Assembly (NCBI GenBank): GCA_031841125.1
Contig: CM063108.1
Coordinates: 49,312,122-49,376,121 of the forward strand
From: Acanthococcus lagerstroemiae
Lineage: Eukaryota; Arthropoda; Insecta; Hemiptera; Eriococcidae
DNA: 64,000 nt
Direction: 5' to 3'
In this document: positions 11,380 to 23,199 of the stretch, piece by piece
Position numbering within the stretch: position 1 is the first letter of the stretch
How the letters are laid out: every line of letters begins with the position of its first letter
Translations under genes and position numbers: made by a program
Notes under the pieces: generated by a model
Seen by the model: the letters and a program-made list of their open reading frames with translations, nothing else
Database searches by the model: none
Told to the model about the DNA's origin: nothing

Positions 11380-13342
11380 ACTTGACTGTCTTAAACCATT
11401 TTCAGCACGTGGCAGTTTAAAGTAGATAACTGTCTCAAGAGTATGTTTTGTCAGAAATACATGGCTGTCAGAAGTCTGCGACCATCTGAAGCACGTTATG
11501 GACTATAAACATTCCAGTGTCTAAAACACACAGGGGTCTGAAGCATATGGCTGCATGAAGCACATGACGTTAAAAATTCATCCTTTTTGTGCCTAAATTT
11601 AAACTTTTTACATTGCGGGTCCACATCAGGCTACCTATACCGCAAACTCCTGTTTTTATCTCTATTTCTCCCAGTTGTGAACCTATAGAGGGATCTGGAA
11701 AGGTGACTAATTGTTATATTGAATCTCACATTCATTCACATACCAAATTTCATATTTTCATTATAATGTGCGCGATATTTCATCAAGCAGTTTGACTGTA
11801 TTGTGCAGTAATTTGCACTAGAATTTAGTCCCCACAGTAAACCGAACCGGAAACGAACATTCATGATTTAAGGGTCAAGATCCCCGATAAGCAAAATGCA
11901 TTATCTTAAAAAAGAACCGGATATCCAAAAAAATTTTTTTTGTCTTACCACTTCGTAAATTGAAAATTTAGCCTGTGACATCGCATGTCTCCTCCCCGGA
12001 GGTGCAAAGTCAACTGCCAAAAGCTAAGATTCAAGATCTGATAGCCAAAATATAACTACGAGGCGAACACACGTTATTTAGATGACGTAGAAAAGTAATC
12101 CAGATCCAAATTGATGTATCGAATCAAAACTTCGCATTCTTCCTCTATGTCCTGTGGTGGATCCAAGGGACGGTGTGGTGGAGTACAGGGTCCGTAACCC
12201 GTTATCGTGGTCGAGTTCACACTGGTTAACATTAAAAGTGTCGCAAAAATGTTGAAAAATGACTGATCTTGGCCTATCTTCGGCCCAAACCGACCCATTA
12301 TCTGGCCAAAATCAGTAAAAGAAAATGTCGCTCGCTCATCTCGCGATTTATATGTATAAAATTGAGGCCATCCAAGTTTTGCCTCCTCGCTGCTTTTGAG
12401 ATCCGCCACTCCCTGTGTCTTAACGTCGATATTCCTTACACCTTTCTGATGTAATGGCGTCTTTATCCTCACTCATACCCCTCTTACCACTTTCTAATGA
12501 CATTTTGAGATCTGTATCTCTTCTTGCTACGTTTCTCACGTCTTACCCGTTATTACTACGCCATAGAGTTCTTTTTTTTCGGTGAGATACGGAGACTGTT
12601 ATTTTGTGCTATTCCGAATACCGAAATCGTCTGTACCTTTACTTCCTCTGCCTTATTTGCAAACGACTACGCTAAATTCTGCGAGCAATTGGGAAATGCT
12701 TTAAGGAATAGCGTACGTTTGAAGTCGTGTACTGACAAACGAAAATATGCCGACTCGGCGGGATTAAAACTCGAATTTTCCTCATCGTTAACTCCTTTTC
12801 AACTCATCGAAATGATATATATATATATATGTATATGTGCACAAGGAAGCAACTTTGAAAAGCAGATCAAATGCTTAAAATCGTAATTCAACAAGATTAT
12901 ACGATTAGAGTTCGTTCTTGCGGATAAATTTTTCGCGAAAATTTCGCTCTTCGAAAAGTACGGAATGTTTCATCAAAGTAGGTATTCGCAGATAAATACA
13001 TTATTCGTCTATAATTTGGAACTGATGAGAGTTTCAGCCTCTTAAATTTCCGCTGCGAAGAATTTCGGGCTGATAAAAAAATAAACTGTCCAGGAAATTC
13101 GTGTTTTCCGCGTCGGAAAAGTTGAAAGAATTTTCAGCAAAGGTCGTCATGAAAAATCGCGAAATTTTAAGTCCGTTTAGTCGCAGCCAGTCAGAGCGTA
13201 GTGTATTGGAATGTCCCATAAAAACGTTTATGGTAAAATGGAAAGGTTCGATTATCCGCTGCCCTTATTACCGGCCTGGTCAGTTTTTTTACTCCGTGCT
13301 GAAGAATCTCACGTGTTTCCAATCTCCATGCTATTCAGGACT
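11380..13342. other. No recognisable gene; short decayed repeats
   Basis: At 11400-11560 the words gaagcac, ctgtc and ctgaagca recur irregularly. An (AT)n microsatellite lies at 12815-12836. The largest open frames, 132 codons on the minus strand (12074-12472) and 120 codons on the plus strand (12524-12886), match no family I know. The second runs through the microsatellite. I regard them as chance. Confidence 0.4.
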
Positions 13343-13350
13343 TCCACGTG

Positions 13351-14590
13351 CAGAGACAAAACTTGACGGGGGGGGGGGGGGAATTTGTCAAAAAATATTT
13401 TTTTTAATTTAAAAATTCGCTGACAGTTTTTTTTATAAATTTGAAAACCTGCCGATTTTTTAATCAAAATATATTTTAAATGAAAAAAATAACAAACAAA
13501 CAAACATAGTTCTTAGTAAATGAAAAATTTAAATAAATCGTTTCAAAATTTGCCGACTGCCAAATTGTTGGTGAGTTTTCACCCTCCCCCCTTCCTCCAT
13601 AGTTTCGTCCCTACAAATGCAAATTGAAACCTTATCCCCCAAGCACTCGCATTTGCGCAAATGAGCATACGCTAGTTTGGGCGGGTAAGCTGGAAGAATG
13701 TTGGGAATACTTGAGAGGAACACACAATACGCTGGTCGGTATTTAGTCTTGGAGATATTTTTTTCTGAATTCCCTCTGATTCGTTTCCTAAATTGGTTCC
13801 AATAAAATCCAAAAAAAAATAAAAAATAAAAAAATACAAAGTTTCAGTTTGATTGGATAGAGGAAAGGGGAATCCGTACCACAAACTCCCTTTCATTCTC
13901 ATGAGAAAAACACATGGAGTTTTGACTTTTGTTCCAGACTATATTTCCCTCCTATATTCACCAGGACCAAAGCCCGTAAATCAAACAATAAAACATTTGG
14001 TATCGGATTCAGCTTGTGACACTGGAAAATGAGTCGTCTGCTTACAACCTTTAGATTTTACAAAAATGTTCAATTTTCTCAAATTTCAGACTCTAGGTCA
14101 AACAGAGAATCTAGTAAAAACAGAATAGTCGTTGGAATTCAAAATTCAAAGTTTGTTACCGACGTTCAGATTTTCGAAATGTCTTCCACATTTCAGCATT
14201 GTTTCAACCTTTCGGATGACGTTCGATACTCAGCTTGGAACCTTCGGCTTTTGACTAATTAGTCTCTGACAAGAGTCCAGGGTACTCAATTTTCAGAAAC
14301 GAAATTTGACTTTTACTTTGAGGAGGTGGAGAAGAAAAATTTGCCAACAAATATTTTTTAAAAACTAAAAATTCGCCGACAAAATTTTGAAAAAATAAAA
14401 AATTTGCCGATTTTTTATAGTCGAAATATTTTTTAATTGAAAAACAAAAAAAAAACAACAAAAAAACCAAAAAAAAAAAACAAGCAAACATTTATAAAAA
14501 GTGAAAAATTCAAATGAATAGTTTCAAAATTTGCCGACTGGGAAATTATTGGGAGGTATTTCAACCCCCCCCCCCATAGTTTCGTCCCTG
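13351..14590 (+). mobile_element. Composite hAT-type element flanked by two MITE-like subunits, copy 1
   Basis: The outer ends are cagagacaaaac and gtttcgtccctg (imperfect inverted repeats), flanked by tccacgtg (13343-13350) and tcaacgtg (14591-14598), an 8-bp duplication with one mismatch. Inside, two direct copies of a 260-300 bp subunit (13351-13613 and 14294-14590) each have their own CAG..ACGAAA-type ends. Each subunit contains G- or C-runs, aaaaattcgcygac and aatttgccgactg. They enclose about 680 bp of unrelated sequence with no recognised protein. The whole array recurs inverted at 21824-23070, so the composite appears to have moved or been duplicated as a unit. Confidence 0.85.
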
Positions 14591-14595
14591 TCAAC

Positions 14596-15055
14596 GTGCT
14601 TTATAGCAACCAAATAGCAAGAGAAAAAGCACTAGGGGACTCACTTTTCCCCCAGAGATTAGGTTCAAACTATAGAAAATTGATGGTGAAAGGGAGAGAG
14701 TGGAGTAAGATGGAGCATGCCCAAGAGGTTGTTGGTTCCCGCAAACGTGTTTTATTGCTACGCTTATGTCAAGACCTTCAAACGCTCAAACTGTTGGCTT
14801 TGTTTGGCTGCATCATGTATATTGGATTCTACATAGAATGCGTTTGGTGTGAAGAACAAGGTGCAGTTGCATACGCGGTACCCACAAAGAACAGTTCTCA
14901 ATGCGTCATTCAGAACACTGATCATGAGCGATTAGTCCTCATAGCTGCGAATTGTGTTCGGTATATTCGGGAACGGGAATGAACGGGAGATTTCATTTTG
15001 TCTGTCGGTAGGTACTTTACGGTCTCGGGTCAATCAGGACATTCACCACTCCACG
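14596..15055. other. Non-repeat stretch with an unassigned 128-codon open frame
   Basis: Directly right of the hAT composite, the plus strand is open from 14596 to 14982. The deduced protein has a hydrophobic patch (LLALFGCIMYIGFYIECVW) in its middle and matches no family I recognise. There is no visible splice-site arrangement or related copy in the window. It could be a chance open frame or a remnant of the LINE that follows. Confidence 0.25.
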
Positions 15056-15059
15056 CGTC

Positions 15060-15670
15060 GTAAGTGGAAGGACCTCAAGGGCGAGTAGCCTCGAGCGCTG
15101 ACACACGACCTAGATGCAGAGGCAGGCAGGTCCTACGGGGAACTGAACTTCCACCTGACCCAAGTCTTGAGCGGCCATGGGTGCTTCAGTACGTACTTAC
15201 ATCGGGCCAGCATGAAGAAGAAGATGCAGACAGAGCGGTCGAGGCAGAGGGCCGACGGAAAAACCTCAGCCCATACCGGACACAACGACTCTGTACCGTC
15301 CTAAAGCTGCTGCAGCTGCTGCGACCCCCCCCCCGGCAGGGCTCGCCCCGCTGTTACCACCTTCCTGCGTCGCTACACGTACCAAGGCGAGGAGGTGAGG
15401 GGCGAAGGAAGGAAGGGCGTCCATCTGTGGTGCACCCGAATTCCAGGTCAATGCTGGGTGAGCGTTACCTCGGTCAGTAGGATGTCCCATGGTGGTCTGG
15501 CAGGACAGCGCACATCAGAAGCGGAAATGCGAAATGGGGGTTCGGGCCAGCCTCAATGCGTCCTTCTGGTCACTGGTGAGATACTCGAAAGGGTAATTCT
15601 GAGTCCAGAGGTGCGGTATCTGCAGAGCCCCTTTGGCATGCGTGCATCACCAAGGTACTTTACAGTCAAT
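15060..15670 (+). mobile_element. LINE 3' end: C-terminal remnant plus long 3' repeat
   Basis: One plus frame near 15140-15215 reads GELNFHLTQVLSGHGCFSTY, close to the (Y)hLTQ-LtGHG-F--YL segment near the C terminus of RNase H-type LINEs (I, R1, LOA, Jockey relatives). The coding part then decays into the roughly 450-bp 3' repeat family, with gtcgaggcagag, ggcagggctc, cgtaccaaggcgaggaggtg, gcccatggtgg, tactcgaaagggta and ggcatgcgtgcatc. A C9 run lies near 15326. The 128- and 138-codon open frames around it are out-of-frame by-products. Confidence 0.75.
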
Positions 15671-15679
15671 GATAGGAAG

Positions 15680-17690
15680 GATTTTATGTTCGGTTTCTTT
15701 TTGCGGCGTTGATATTCACTTCTTGCGATAGATCTTGTCGAAGTGGTCAGACGAAAATGCTTTGTTGCGATGAATCGTTTGAACGTGTGTTAACTTACAG
15801 GCTTCATTCTGAAGGCTACGGTCGAAGGAGCACGAGAGAGACGAGCCACATATGCTCGGCCTGACGTATAAGAGCAACGCATTTTCGGAGGCGTATGGGA
15901 GCAGTTCAGCTTAGATACGAGGGCGACATTCCGTTATCTTTATTAATGGCCCGCGAACGACGACACCGATCCGAGGCTGAGCGGGCTCCAGCTCCAGCTC
16001 CGTTTTAGTCGATTAAAAAACAAATTGGATTCGCCGTGAGAAACGAGAAATGTATACATCAGTCCGAACTTGCTTTTCTGCCGAGAAGGATTACGACGAC
16101 TATCGCCCTGGCACCGCGCCGCGGCCAGTCCGGCGAGTAATAAATTCGAGTTACGCGTATCGTCTTCCTTCTCGGCATCATTGTTCTTCATTTAAAGACT
16201 CGGCCGCAGCTTTCAGCCGCGTGTATTTTCTCGTTTTGTTTGCGCGTCTAAGAAGCGAGCAGCGCGAGAGCAGCGAGGCCATCGCCCATCGCATCGCCTC
16301 GCATCTGTCTCTGCCCTGTCCCGCTTATTTGTCATTAATCGTTCAAATTATGAAGCTTGTCAGTTCCAAAAAGGACGACGGTACGACGCTCCTCCGCTCG
16401 CTGATTTCGGCCCCGGCGAACAAAAGGAAAGCGTCGCGCTGCAGCGCTTCGCGTTTTCTTTCAGCCCCCGCTGGCTGGAAAGCCGCGATCGCTTTTGTTT
16501 AACGCGACCGTGTTTCGTAATTATCACGCGCGCGCGGCATTGTCGGTCCTACCGCGCCATGCAATAGAAGCGGAAACGCTTTTTGCCCGCTCTCTGCTGG
16601 TCGACGATGATGCTCGTTTATCTACGTATACCTGACCTGGCAGAGCCACCTCGATACCGCCTAATTAGCCCCGAACGTGTCACGCCAAGAATACGAAAAA
16701 AAATAGGGAGAAAGAGGGCATTTTTTTGCCGTCTTCGACCCGGACCGAACAACTTTAAGATGGTCAGACGGAAAAAACAGAGCCCGAACGGTTCTGGTAT
16801 TCGAACTTGCAACTCGGGGAGGCCGAGAAGTTTTCGCGGCGCCGCGTAAATAGCAGCCGTGGCGAGTAAATGAACGTGCTGTGTACGGTAAATCCAGCGG
16901 GAAAGCGCGGGGGAGAAAAGGGTAAGATAGGGTGGCGGGCAGCAGGTAAAGGTGGATCTCCTGTCTGACGAATGACCGGCAATTGAGCGAATTATCTTTC
17001 GGCTGGCTGTTTTTACTTACCGGCGAGCGCGGCGGAGTGCCGGCCCGGCGACTGCGAATACGTGTGAGCACCCTTCGACCTAATTAATTCATGGCGCGGA
17101 AATAAGGAATTAATCATAGCGGTGGAGAATAAGGCGCGCTCGTAGCCGCGTTAAAATGACTATTTTATTCTTATTGGTCCTTCGGGAGGCCGGCGTCGAG
17201 TATACGGTAGCCTCGCTGCCTCTGGTACCGACCGTAAATGGGCACCGGCTACCATTAATTACCTCCCTCCTGGTCCCTGGCGAGTGTATTAACCGGCCGG
17301 TAAATCGGGCATCTATTAAACGGCTGATGCTGATTGTTTCTCGGTGCAGCCCTTCCAGCACCAATAGGTCGTACCGAGATCGGTGTCGCATCGCGAATTG
17401 AATATGTTATATTCAATACGAGTGTGCACTTTTGTATAATTGACCTAGTTCTCATGATTTGCTGATTGTGTGTGGAAAATTACAGTCCGAGTTGGATTGA
17501 AGGTTCAACAAAGATCTCTCTCATCTATTACTTTTGAGTAGCTCTTTAATGAACACATCGGAAGGCTTCCGTCATAGCGGTGGAGCTTCTTCCACACAGG
17601 TTGAACTTCTTCAGAAATTTCGTATTTTCCAACAAGAATTTTGCGGGCTATTGACTTTCGGCAGGTCATTCTCTAGAAACTGATAATTTA
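15680..17690. other. CpG-rich non-coding block
   Basis: This interval is visibly richer in CG dinucleotides and G+C than its AT-rich neighbours (many cgcg, ccgg, gcgcgc). TAATTA-type words occur at about 17080-17120 and 17255. Several overlapping open frames of 80-150 codons occur on both strands at once, as expected when stop codons are depleted by composition, and none shows a domain. It contains no repeat shared with the rest of the window, so it may be unique, possibly regulatory, host DNA. Confidence 0.4.
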
Positions 17691-17950
17691 TTACCTGCAA
17701 ATTTTGAAACCTAATTTTCGATTTCTTTATTATTTGATTATTTATTTTTTTAATATTATTTTTGGGGTGGGGTGAGGGGGGGGGTATTTTTGGTTACACA
17801 ATAACATCCGTAACAAATTCCACCAATCCAATTCATCAGACAGAACAATTACGTACCATTTTTTGAATGGAAAGAGCATAAGGAGGTGTCCGTCGAATCT
17901 TGTCTCAATACCTGCTCTGTTTTTTAGATTTTTGTTTCAAGTTATTTTTT
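17691..17950 (+). repeat. Dispersed repeat, copy 1 (SINE-free)
   Basis: This copy matches 52998-53480: ttacctgcaaa, a G-run, ggttacacaataacatccg, aacaaattccaccaatccaa, ttttttgaatggaaa, gtgtcc, atcttgtct, aatacctg and atttttgtttca occur in the same order in both. Here atcttgtct runs straight into caatacctg, whereas in the other copy a SINE separates them. This copy therefore preserves the pre-insertion state. The family's class is unknown and no ORF is shared. Confidence 0.85.
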
Positions 17951-18174
17951 CCGGCCAGGCGACAAAATCTGTTCTTTGAGAAAACGTAACATTAGACACA
18001 TTTTTGTATCGGGGCCCAATTTTAAGAAATTCTACTTTTTACACGCTCTTTCCAACGATACTAACTCATTTTGTCAGGAAAATCTCGGTCGAGTCCGAAA
18101 TGCATATTTTTGTCCCACTTGAGTTCCGTGCTGACAGAAGGTACATCGTAGTTGAGGTACATCGCAGTCGAGGG

Positions 18175-18292
18175 CTTTTGATGCGGTAGCAGTAATTTGA
18201 GTACCGCAGTACCGCTGGCTTTTGATGCGGTAGCGGTAATTTGAGTACCGCAGTACCGCTGACTTTAGATGCGGTAGCGGTAATTTGAGAAC
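18175..18292 (+). repeat. 44-bp tandem repeat, about 2.7 units, each a hairpin
   Basis: Units start at cttttgatgcggtag (18175 and 18219) and ctttagatgcggtag (18263), an exact 44-bp period. Within each unit gcggtagcggta and taccgcagtaccgc are inverted repeats around atttgag, so each unit can fold into a stem. It lies in otherwise unremarkable AT-rich DNA. No function can be assigned. Confidence 0.92.
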
Positions 18293-18329
18293 AAGTGTCT
18301 GAAGTCAGAATGTATGTAAATAGATTCCG

Positions 18330-18660
18330 AATGATTATTACCGGATTTAAAATGGGACCTATGAAACACAGAATTTGAAATGAAGACAAAAATCAAAATG
18401 GCAGGAAAAGATATAAACAGCAAAATGAGAAAAGAGAGGCAGAAAAAAAAGAAAAAAGGTAGAGACTCAACGAAAAGCAGAAAGCAAGAGAAAATGATAC
18501 AACAGGATAAGAATAATATTTTTTTAAAAAGTACACTGAAGAAAAAAAACACAAAATAGCAGAAAAAATACTGTAAGATACGAACACGATGGAAGAAGAA
18601 AAAAAGGTCACAACAAACACCAAAAATAAGAAAAAGCAATTTGCAGAATGATAAGAAAGG
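18330..18660. repeat. A-rich purine tract on the plus strand
   Basis: About 330 bp of strongly purine-biased plus-strand sequence with repeated aaaaaagaaaaaa, gagaaaa and cacaaaa words. The long minus-strand open frames (to 124 codons) are F/L/S-rich because of this bias and are not genes. Confidence 0.6.
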
Positions 18661-18679
18661 GGGAGGGGGAGAGAGAGAT

Positions 18680-19205
18680 TTTCATGGAAATGTCAAGTAC
18701 TGAACTGAATTGTCATTATAAAGAGCTAAATCATACGGACTGGCTTCGTGTCGAAGGGCATGGAAATTTCAATCAACAACACGATTGCAGACTGTAGTTG
18801 CGCAGGACGCAGCAAAGATCAAGATCAATGAGCACATGACCGGAAGAAAAAAAAATGGAAATTTCAACCATTGAACTGAATTGTTATCATGAAGAGCTAA
18901 ATCATACGGAATGGCTTCGTGTCGGGGGGGCATGGAAATTTCCATTAACAACACGGCTGTAGATTGTAATTGTCAGCCACTGAATTCGTGTTGGGGGAGC
19001 GTGTCGGTGGAGCGTCACGGGGGGAGCCTTATGGTTTTCGCTCAAGTATACCCAGTAATAAGAACATATAAAATGCTAAAATAAATTTCGATGGAAATGT
19101 CAGCCACTGAATTTGTGTCGGGGGAGGGTGTCGGGAAGCGTTACGGGTTTCGTTATGTATACCCAGTAGTAGAAGCGCATAAAATGCTAAAAAGGGACAA
19201 AAAGC
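18680..19205 (+). repeat. Repeat family related to 60.4-62.4 kb, partly tandem
   Basis: Two copies of a block containing gaactgaattgt, gagctaaatcatacgga, tggcttcgtgtc and catggaaattt lie at about 18695-18770 and 18875-18960. They are followed by a second tandem block (period near 115 bp) with gtcagccactgaatt, gtgtcgg, gtatacccagta and ataaaatgctaaaa at about 18970-19075 and 19095-19195. The same words appear at 60440-60475 and 61370-61500 and around 61900. No coding content is visible. Probably a decayed non-autonomous element. Confidence 0.65.
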
Positions 19206-21815
19206 AGTAAAGACAATAGAAATATAGGAAGTTGAACATTCCGTTTAAAACCTGAAATGAATTTTTACTGGAGATACGCAGCCCCCTAATTTCTGCTAAT
19301 TGAAAAGATGAAAAATCCAACCACTGAAGTCCTCGCAGAAGCCTGTAAAACATATGAAAAAAAAAACTCGTGATGTGTATCTGTGTGGTGGGGGCACAGG
19401 ATACGAAAATTTTCCGGCTATGGGGCGGTACTAAAGTGCGAAAGCTAGACCCATAGTGATGAGCACAGAGAACAAAGTTTAAAACTCTATACGTTTTTGC
19501 CTACCAAAAACCTGTGTTAACATGTAGCAGTGATAAGGGTGTCTTTGAACCTTCTTTTCATGTTTCTAGGGGTAGATAGGAGAAAGAAAATAAATGCAAG
19601 ATACCATTTCTGTGTAAACTTTCACGCAGATCATTAGTATTTTTCGACTACGACCCTTGGTTTTCGGGAGAAAAAACCGAAAATTCTGGCCAAAATACGA
19701 CTGCGGATTCGAGAAAAGAAACAATAGCCGATACTGGGAAATCGTTAGACAGTCTGAACAATTATGGTGACAACAGCTTCTACACAGTTAGCACGGCGTT
19801 TCATCGAACTTTTCATCTGCTTTTTGTATTGCTGTACAATACAAACGAGATGAGACATTTCGAGTTATCACGCAGATTTCATTTTTGCCTTCTATCAGCC
19901 AAGCCCTCGGAGAATCTTCCGAAATTAAATATCGCGAAACTAAGAAAGTCGAATAGAACACCCGCGGAATTATTAACTCGTTTTTAGTCATTTGTCTTCG
20001 CAGCTCGCGCAGATGGAGCGTTAATTTGGTAATTCGTCAGCTTGGGCGAAAAATTTGCCCGTCGATGGTTGTGTTGTAAAAGCTTTCTCGCATTAAGCTC
20101 GAAAATTCGAAAACTCTCCGCGGACGGTTGTGCGCGTTCCCGCGATAATAAAACAAATAATTATTTCTTAAAAGTTTAACTAAAACTCGAATCATGAAGC
20201 CGGGTTAAGTAAAAATAAACGAGGCCGAAATGAAGATACACTTTAAATCAAGTCGATAATGATATTCGATAGTCGAGAATACGTTTTTGTACACACGACT
20301 TATATATATTTATCTTAACCTCGTTTTACGCTTTTCTTGGAGTGAGGAAAGATGGGGAGGAGGGGGGCGGAGGAAGAAAAAGTGTGTCTGTCTCCAACTA
20401 CTGCGTTTTAAACGAAAACCAATTATGGAAATCTGTTCCATATTTATTAAAGAAGAAAGTTACAGAAGTAATCGTTAATTTTAATTATTCAAGTTTAAAA
20501 GGAGTTTTCGGGCAAAAGTAAATGAGAGTATTCTCCTCTTCCGCCCTCTCTGCCGGTTAGTTCGGGAAATTATATCCTTCTAACGTTTTCAACGGAAAAT
20601 TTGTAGTTATATTCCGTTCAAACCACATCAAAGGATTTCGAAAGTTTAATTACGTCGTTAATTCGGCGATTCGTTCTTTTTCGCGAAAGCAATTAAACTT
20701 TTCCCCTTCGCCGCCGTGTGCCCTCTCGTAAGCAAATTATATTATATCCGGCAATCGTTCGTATGATTATGTTCAGCCGATAATGGGTGAGGCTTCGAAT
20801 GGTTGTTAGACCGGCGGAGGGGGTCTCTGGTATCAAGGAGGGTCATTTGAGCCGGAGAGCCGAGATCAGCGAATTCCAACTCTCGCATCGATGATGAGAC
20901 ATTCGCGATGCACGATCGAGCGTAGAAGGTAAACGAATGCCAATGATTCTCGCTTATTTGTCCCCCTTCTTTTTCACAAACAGTGCTGACGAGACTTCAT
21001 TACATGAATATTAAATTCCAAAGATCCTGTGCAACCCATTAGCCGGAAGAATTCGGTTTAAGTGTAACCCTTTCAAATTCGGGAAAGAACCATCAAGCAG
21101 CCTTATAAAACTGATCACATTTCAATATAATTCATGATAGAATGAGTCGTAATACAGGCTGAATCAGGCTTAGTCCGGGCCGTATTAATGGAAGGGGCCA
21201 CCTCCCCTCTCCTCCATGTAGTTTGAAAAGTCAGTACTCAGCAAATTCTAGTAGCCAGTTCGTAAAGTAGGGAAGGAGAATCTTTTTTTGGTTTTAACAG
21301 AAATTTTTTATATTTAATCTGCATTTTTGCTGTTTATACCCATCCCCTACATCACAAAAAAAACCTGCTACTATAGTCTGAGCAGTGGGCAGGTGTCGGG
21401 AGTGAAATCAGAGTTACTATATTTGAGAAGTCAAAACCGAATTCACGGAATTAATGAAATCGATTTTGAAAAAGTGCCGAGTTTCTGAGACCGACTCACC
21501 GGAAAATGTGATTTTTTGATGAACGAGAGCTGGAGACAAAGTCGAGGATTTTCTCCAAGTTATACAATTTCTGAGAAGTCGGAGTTAAGACTGTGAAATT
21601 AAAAACTCCAATTCTTTCCTTCCACCCTTCCTTCTAGCAGCAGTGATATTATTTCTGGGTGCCTCAAGTTATGTCCTATCAGTTTATCCTCCTCCTCTTC
21701 AGACATTTCATCCAAATATCCATTTTACCTCCCACTTTGTTAAGTACTTCCTCATTTCTTATTTTATTCATCCATTTGATACTGAGTATTCGGCTATAGC
21801 ACCACATCTCAAAAG
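19206..21815. other. No recognisable gene
   Basis: Mixed AT-rich and moderately CpG-containing DNA with open frames no longer than about 67 codons. I find no transposase, RT, tRNA-like or tandem signature. At 19780-20780 the texture (ttcgcgaaag, cgaaaattcg) resembles the CpG-rich block at 15.7-17.6 kb and may be unique host sequence. Confidence 0.4.
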
Positions 21816-21823
21816 CTTTGATC

Positions 21824-23070
21824 CAGGGACGAAATTATAGGGGGTGTAAGGCCGTGGGGGTTCAACCCTTCCCCATCATTTAGAAGTCGGCAAATTTTGG
21901 AACTGTTCATCTGAATTTTTCATTTTTTGTGAATGTTTGTTTGTTTGTTTTTTTTTTGTTTTTTTTTTTTTTTAATTAAAAAATATTTCGATTAAAAAAT
22001 CGGCAAATTTTTTATTTTTTCAAAATTTTGTCGGCGAATTTTTAGTTTTCAAAAAATACTTGTTGGCAAATTTTTCTTCTCCACCTCCCCAAAGTGAAAT
22101 TCAAATTTCGTTTCTGAAAGTGGAGTACCCTGGACTCCTGTCAGATACTAATTAGTCAAAAGCCGAAGGTTTCAAGCTAAGTATCGAACGTCATCCGAAA
22201 GGTTGAAATAAAGTTGAAATGTGGAAGACATTTCGAAAATCTGAATATCGGTAACAAACTTTGAATTTTGAATTCCAATGACCATTCTGTTTTTACTAGA
22301 TTCTCTGTTTGACTTAGAGCCTGAAATTTGAGAAAATTGAACATTTTATTAAAATCTAAAAGTTGTAAGCATAAAAATTATTTTCCAGTGTCACAAGCTG
22401 AATCCGATAGCAAATGTTCTATTCTTTAATTTACGAGCTTTGGTCTTGGTGAATATAGGAGGGAAATATAGTCTGGAACAAAAGTCAAAACTCCATGTGT
22501 TTTTCTCATAAGAATGAAAGGGAGTTTGTGGCACGGATTCCTCTAATCCAATCGACCTGAAACTTTGTAGGTTTTTTTTTTTTTTTTTTTTATTTTATGG
22601 AAACCAATTTAGGAGACGAATCGGAGGAAATTCAGAAAAAAATATCACCAAGAGTAAATAACGTCCACCTTAATGGGTACAGGATGTTGTGTGTTTTTCT
22701 CAAGTATTCCTAACGTCCTTCCAGCTTACCTTCCGAGACTAGGGCATGCTCCTCACTTGCGCAAATGTGAGTGCTTGAGGGATCAGATTCTAATCTGCAT
22801 TTGAAGAAACGAAACTATTGGGGGGGGTGTCAAGACTCCCCCCAATAATTTGGCAGTCGGCCAATTTTGAAACCGTTCATTTGAATTTTTCATTTTCTAA
22901 GAACGTTTGTTTGTTTATTTCCTTTTTTTTTTAAACTAAAAAATATTATGATTGAAAAATCTGTGAATTTTCAAATTTTTAAAACATTTTATCGACGAAT
23001 TTTTAGGGTTCAAAAAATATTCGTCGGAAAATTTTTTTCTCCGCCCTCCCCCCAAACTGAAAGTCAAGTC
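21824..23070 (-). mobile_element. Composite hAT-type element, copy 2 (inverted)
   Basis: Minus-strand copy of the structure at 13351-14590. It starts with cagggacgaaatt at 21824 and carries a subunit (about 21824-22130), the passenger segment (about 22130-22810) and the second subunit (about 22813-23065). Passenger matches include ctaattagtcaaaagccgaa, gaagacatttcgaaaatctg and caagtattcc. The far terminus is eroded and a target duplication (ctttgatc expected) is not found there, so the end is approximate. Open frames inside are antisense artefacts. Confidence 0.8.
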
Positions 23071-23199
23071 AAAATACCAAAAAAAAACATAAAAAAAACA
23101 GTCTTATATTCAAATACAGTTTTCAAACGCGCGATTATCTGCCAGTTCAGTTTGTATACCAAGGCTATATAAATTGAAAATTTACCATTACGACCTTGC

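Noticed and set aside
13351..14590. Terminal-repeat retrotransposon in miniature (direct terminal repeats of about 270 bp)
   Set aside because: The 8-bp duplication and CAG...CTG inverted ends of hAT fit better than LTRs; no TG...CA ends, primer-binding site or polypurine tract.
16050..16502. 150-codon open frame
   Set aside because: Lies in the CpG-rich block, where several frames on both strands are open together; no domain.
18265..18639. Membrane-protein-like minus frames rich in F, L and S
   Set aside because: Direct consequence of an A-rich plus strand; no start context or domain.
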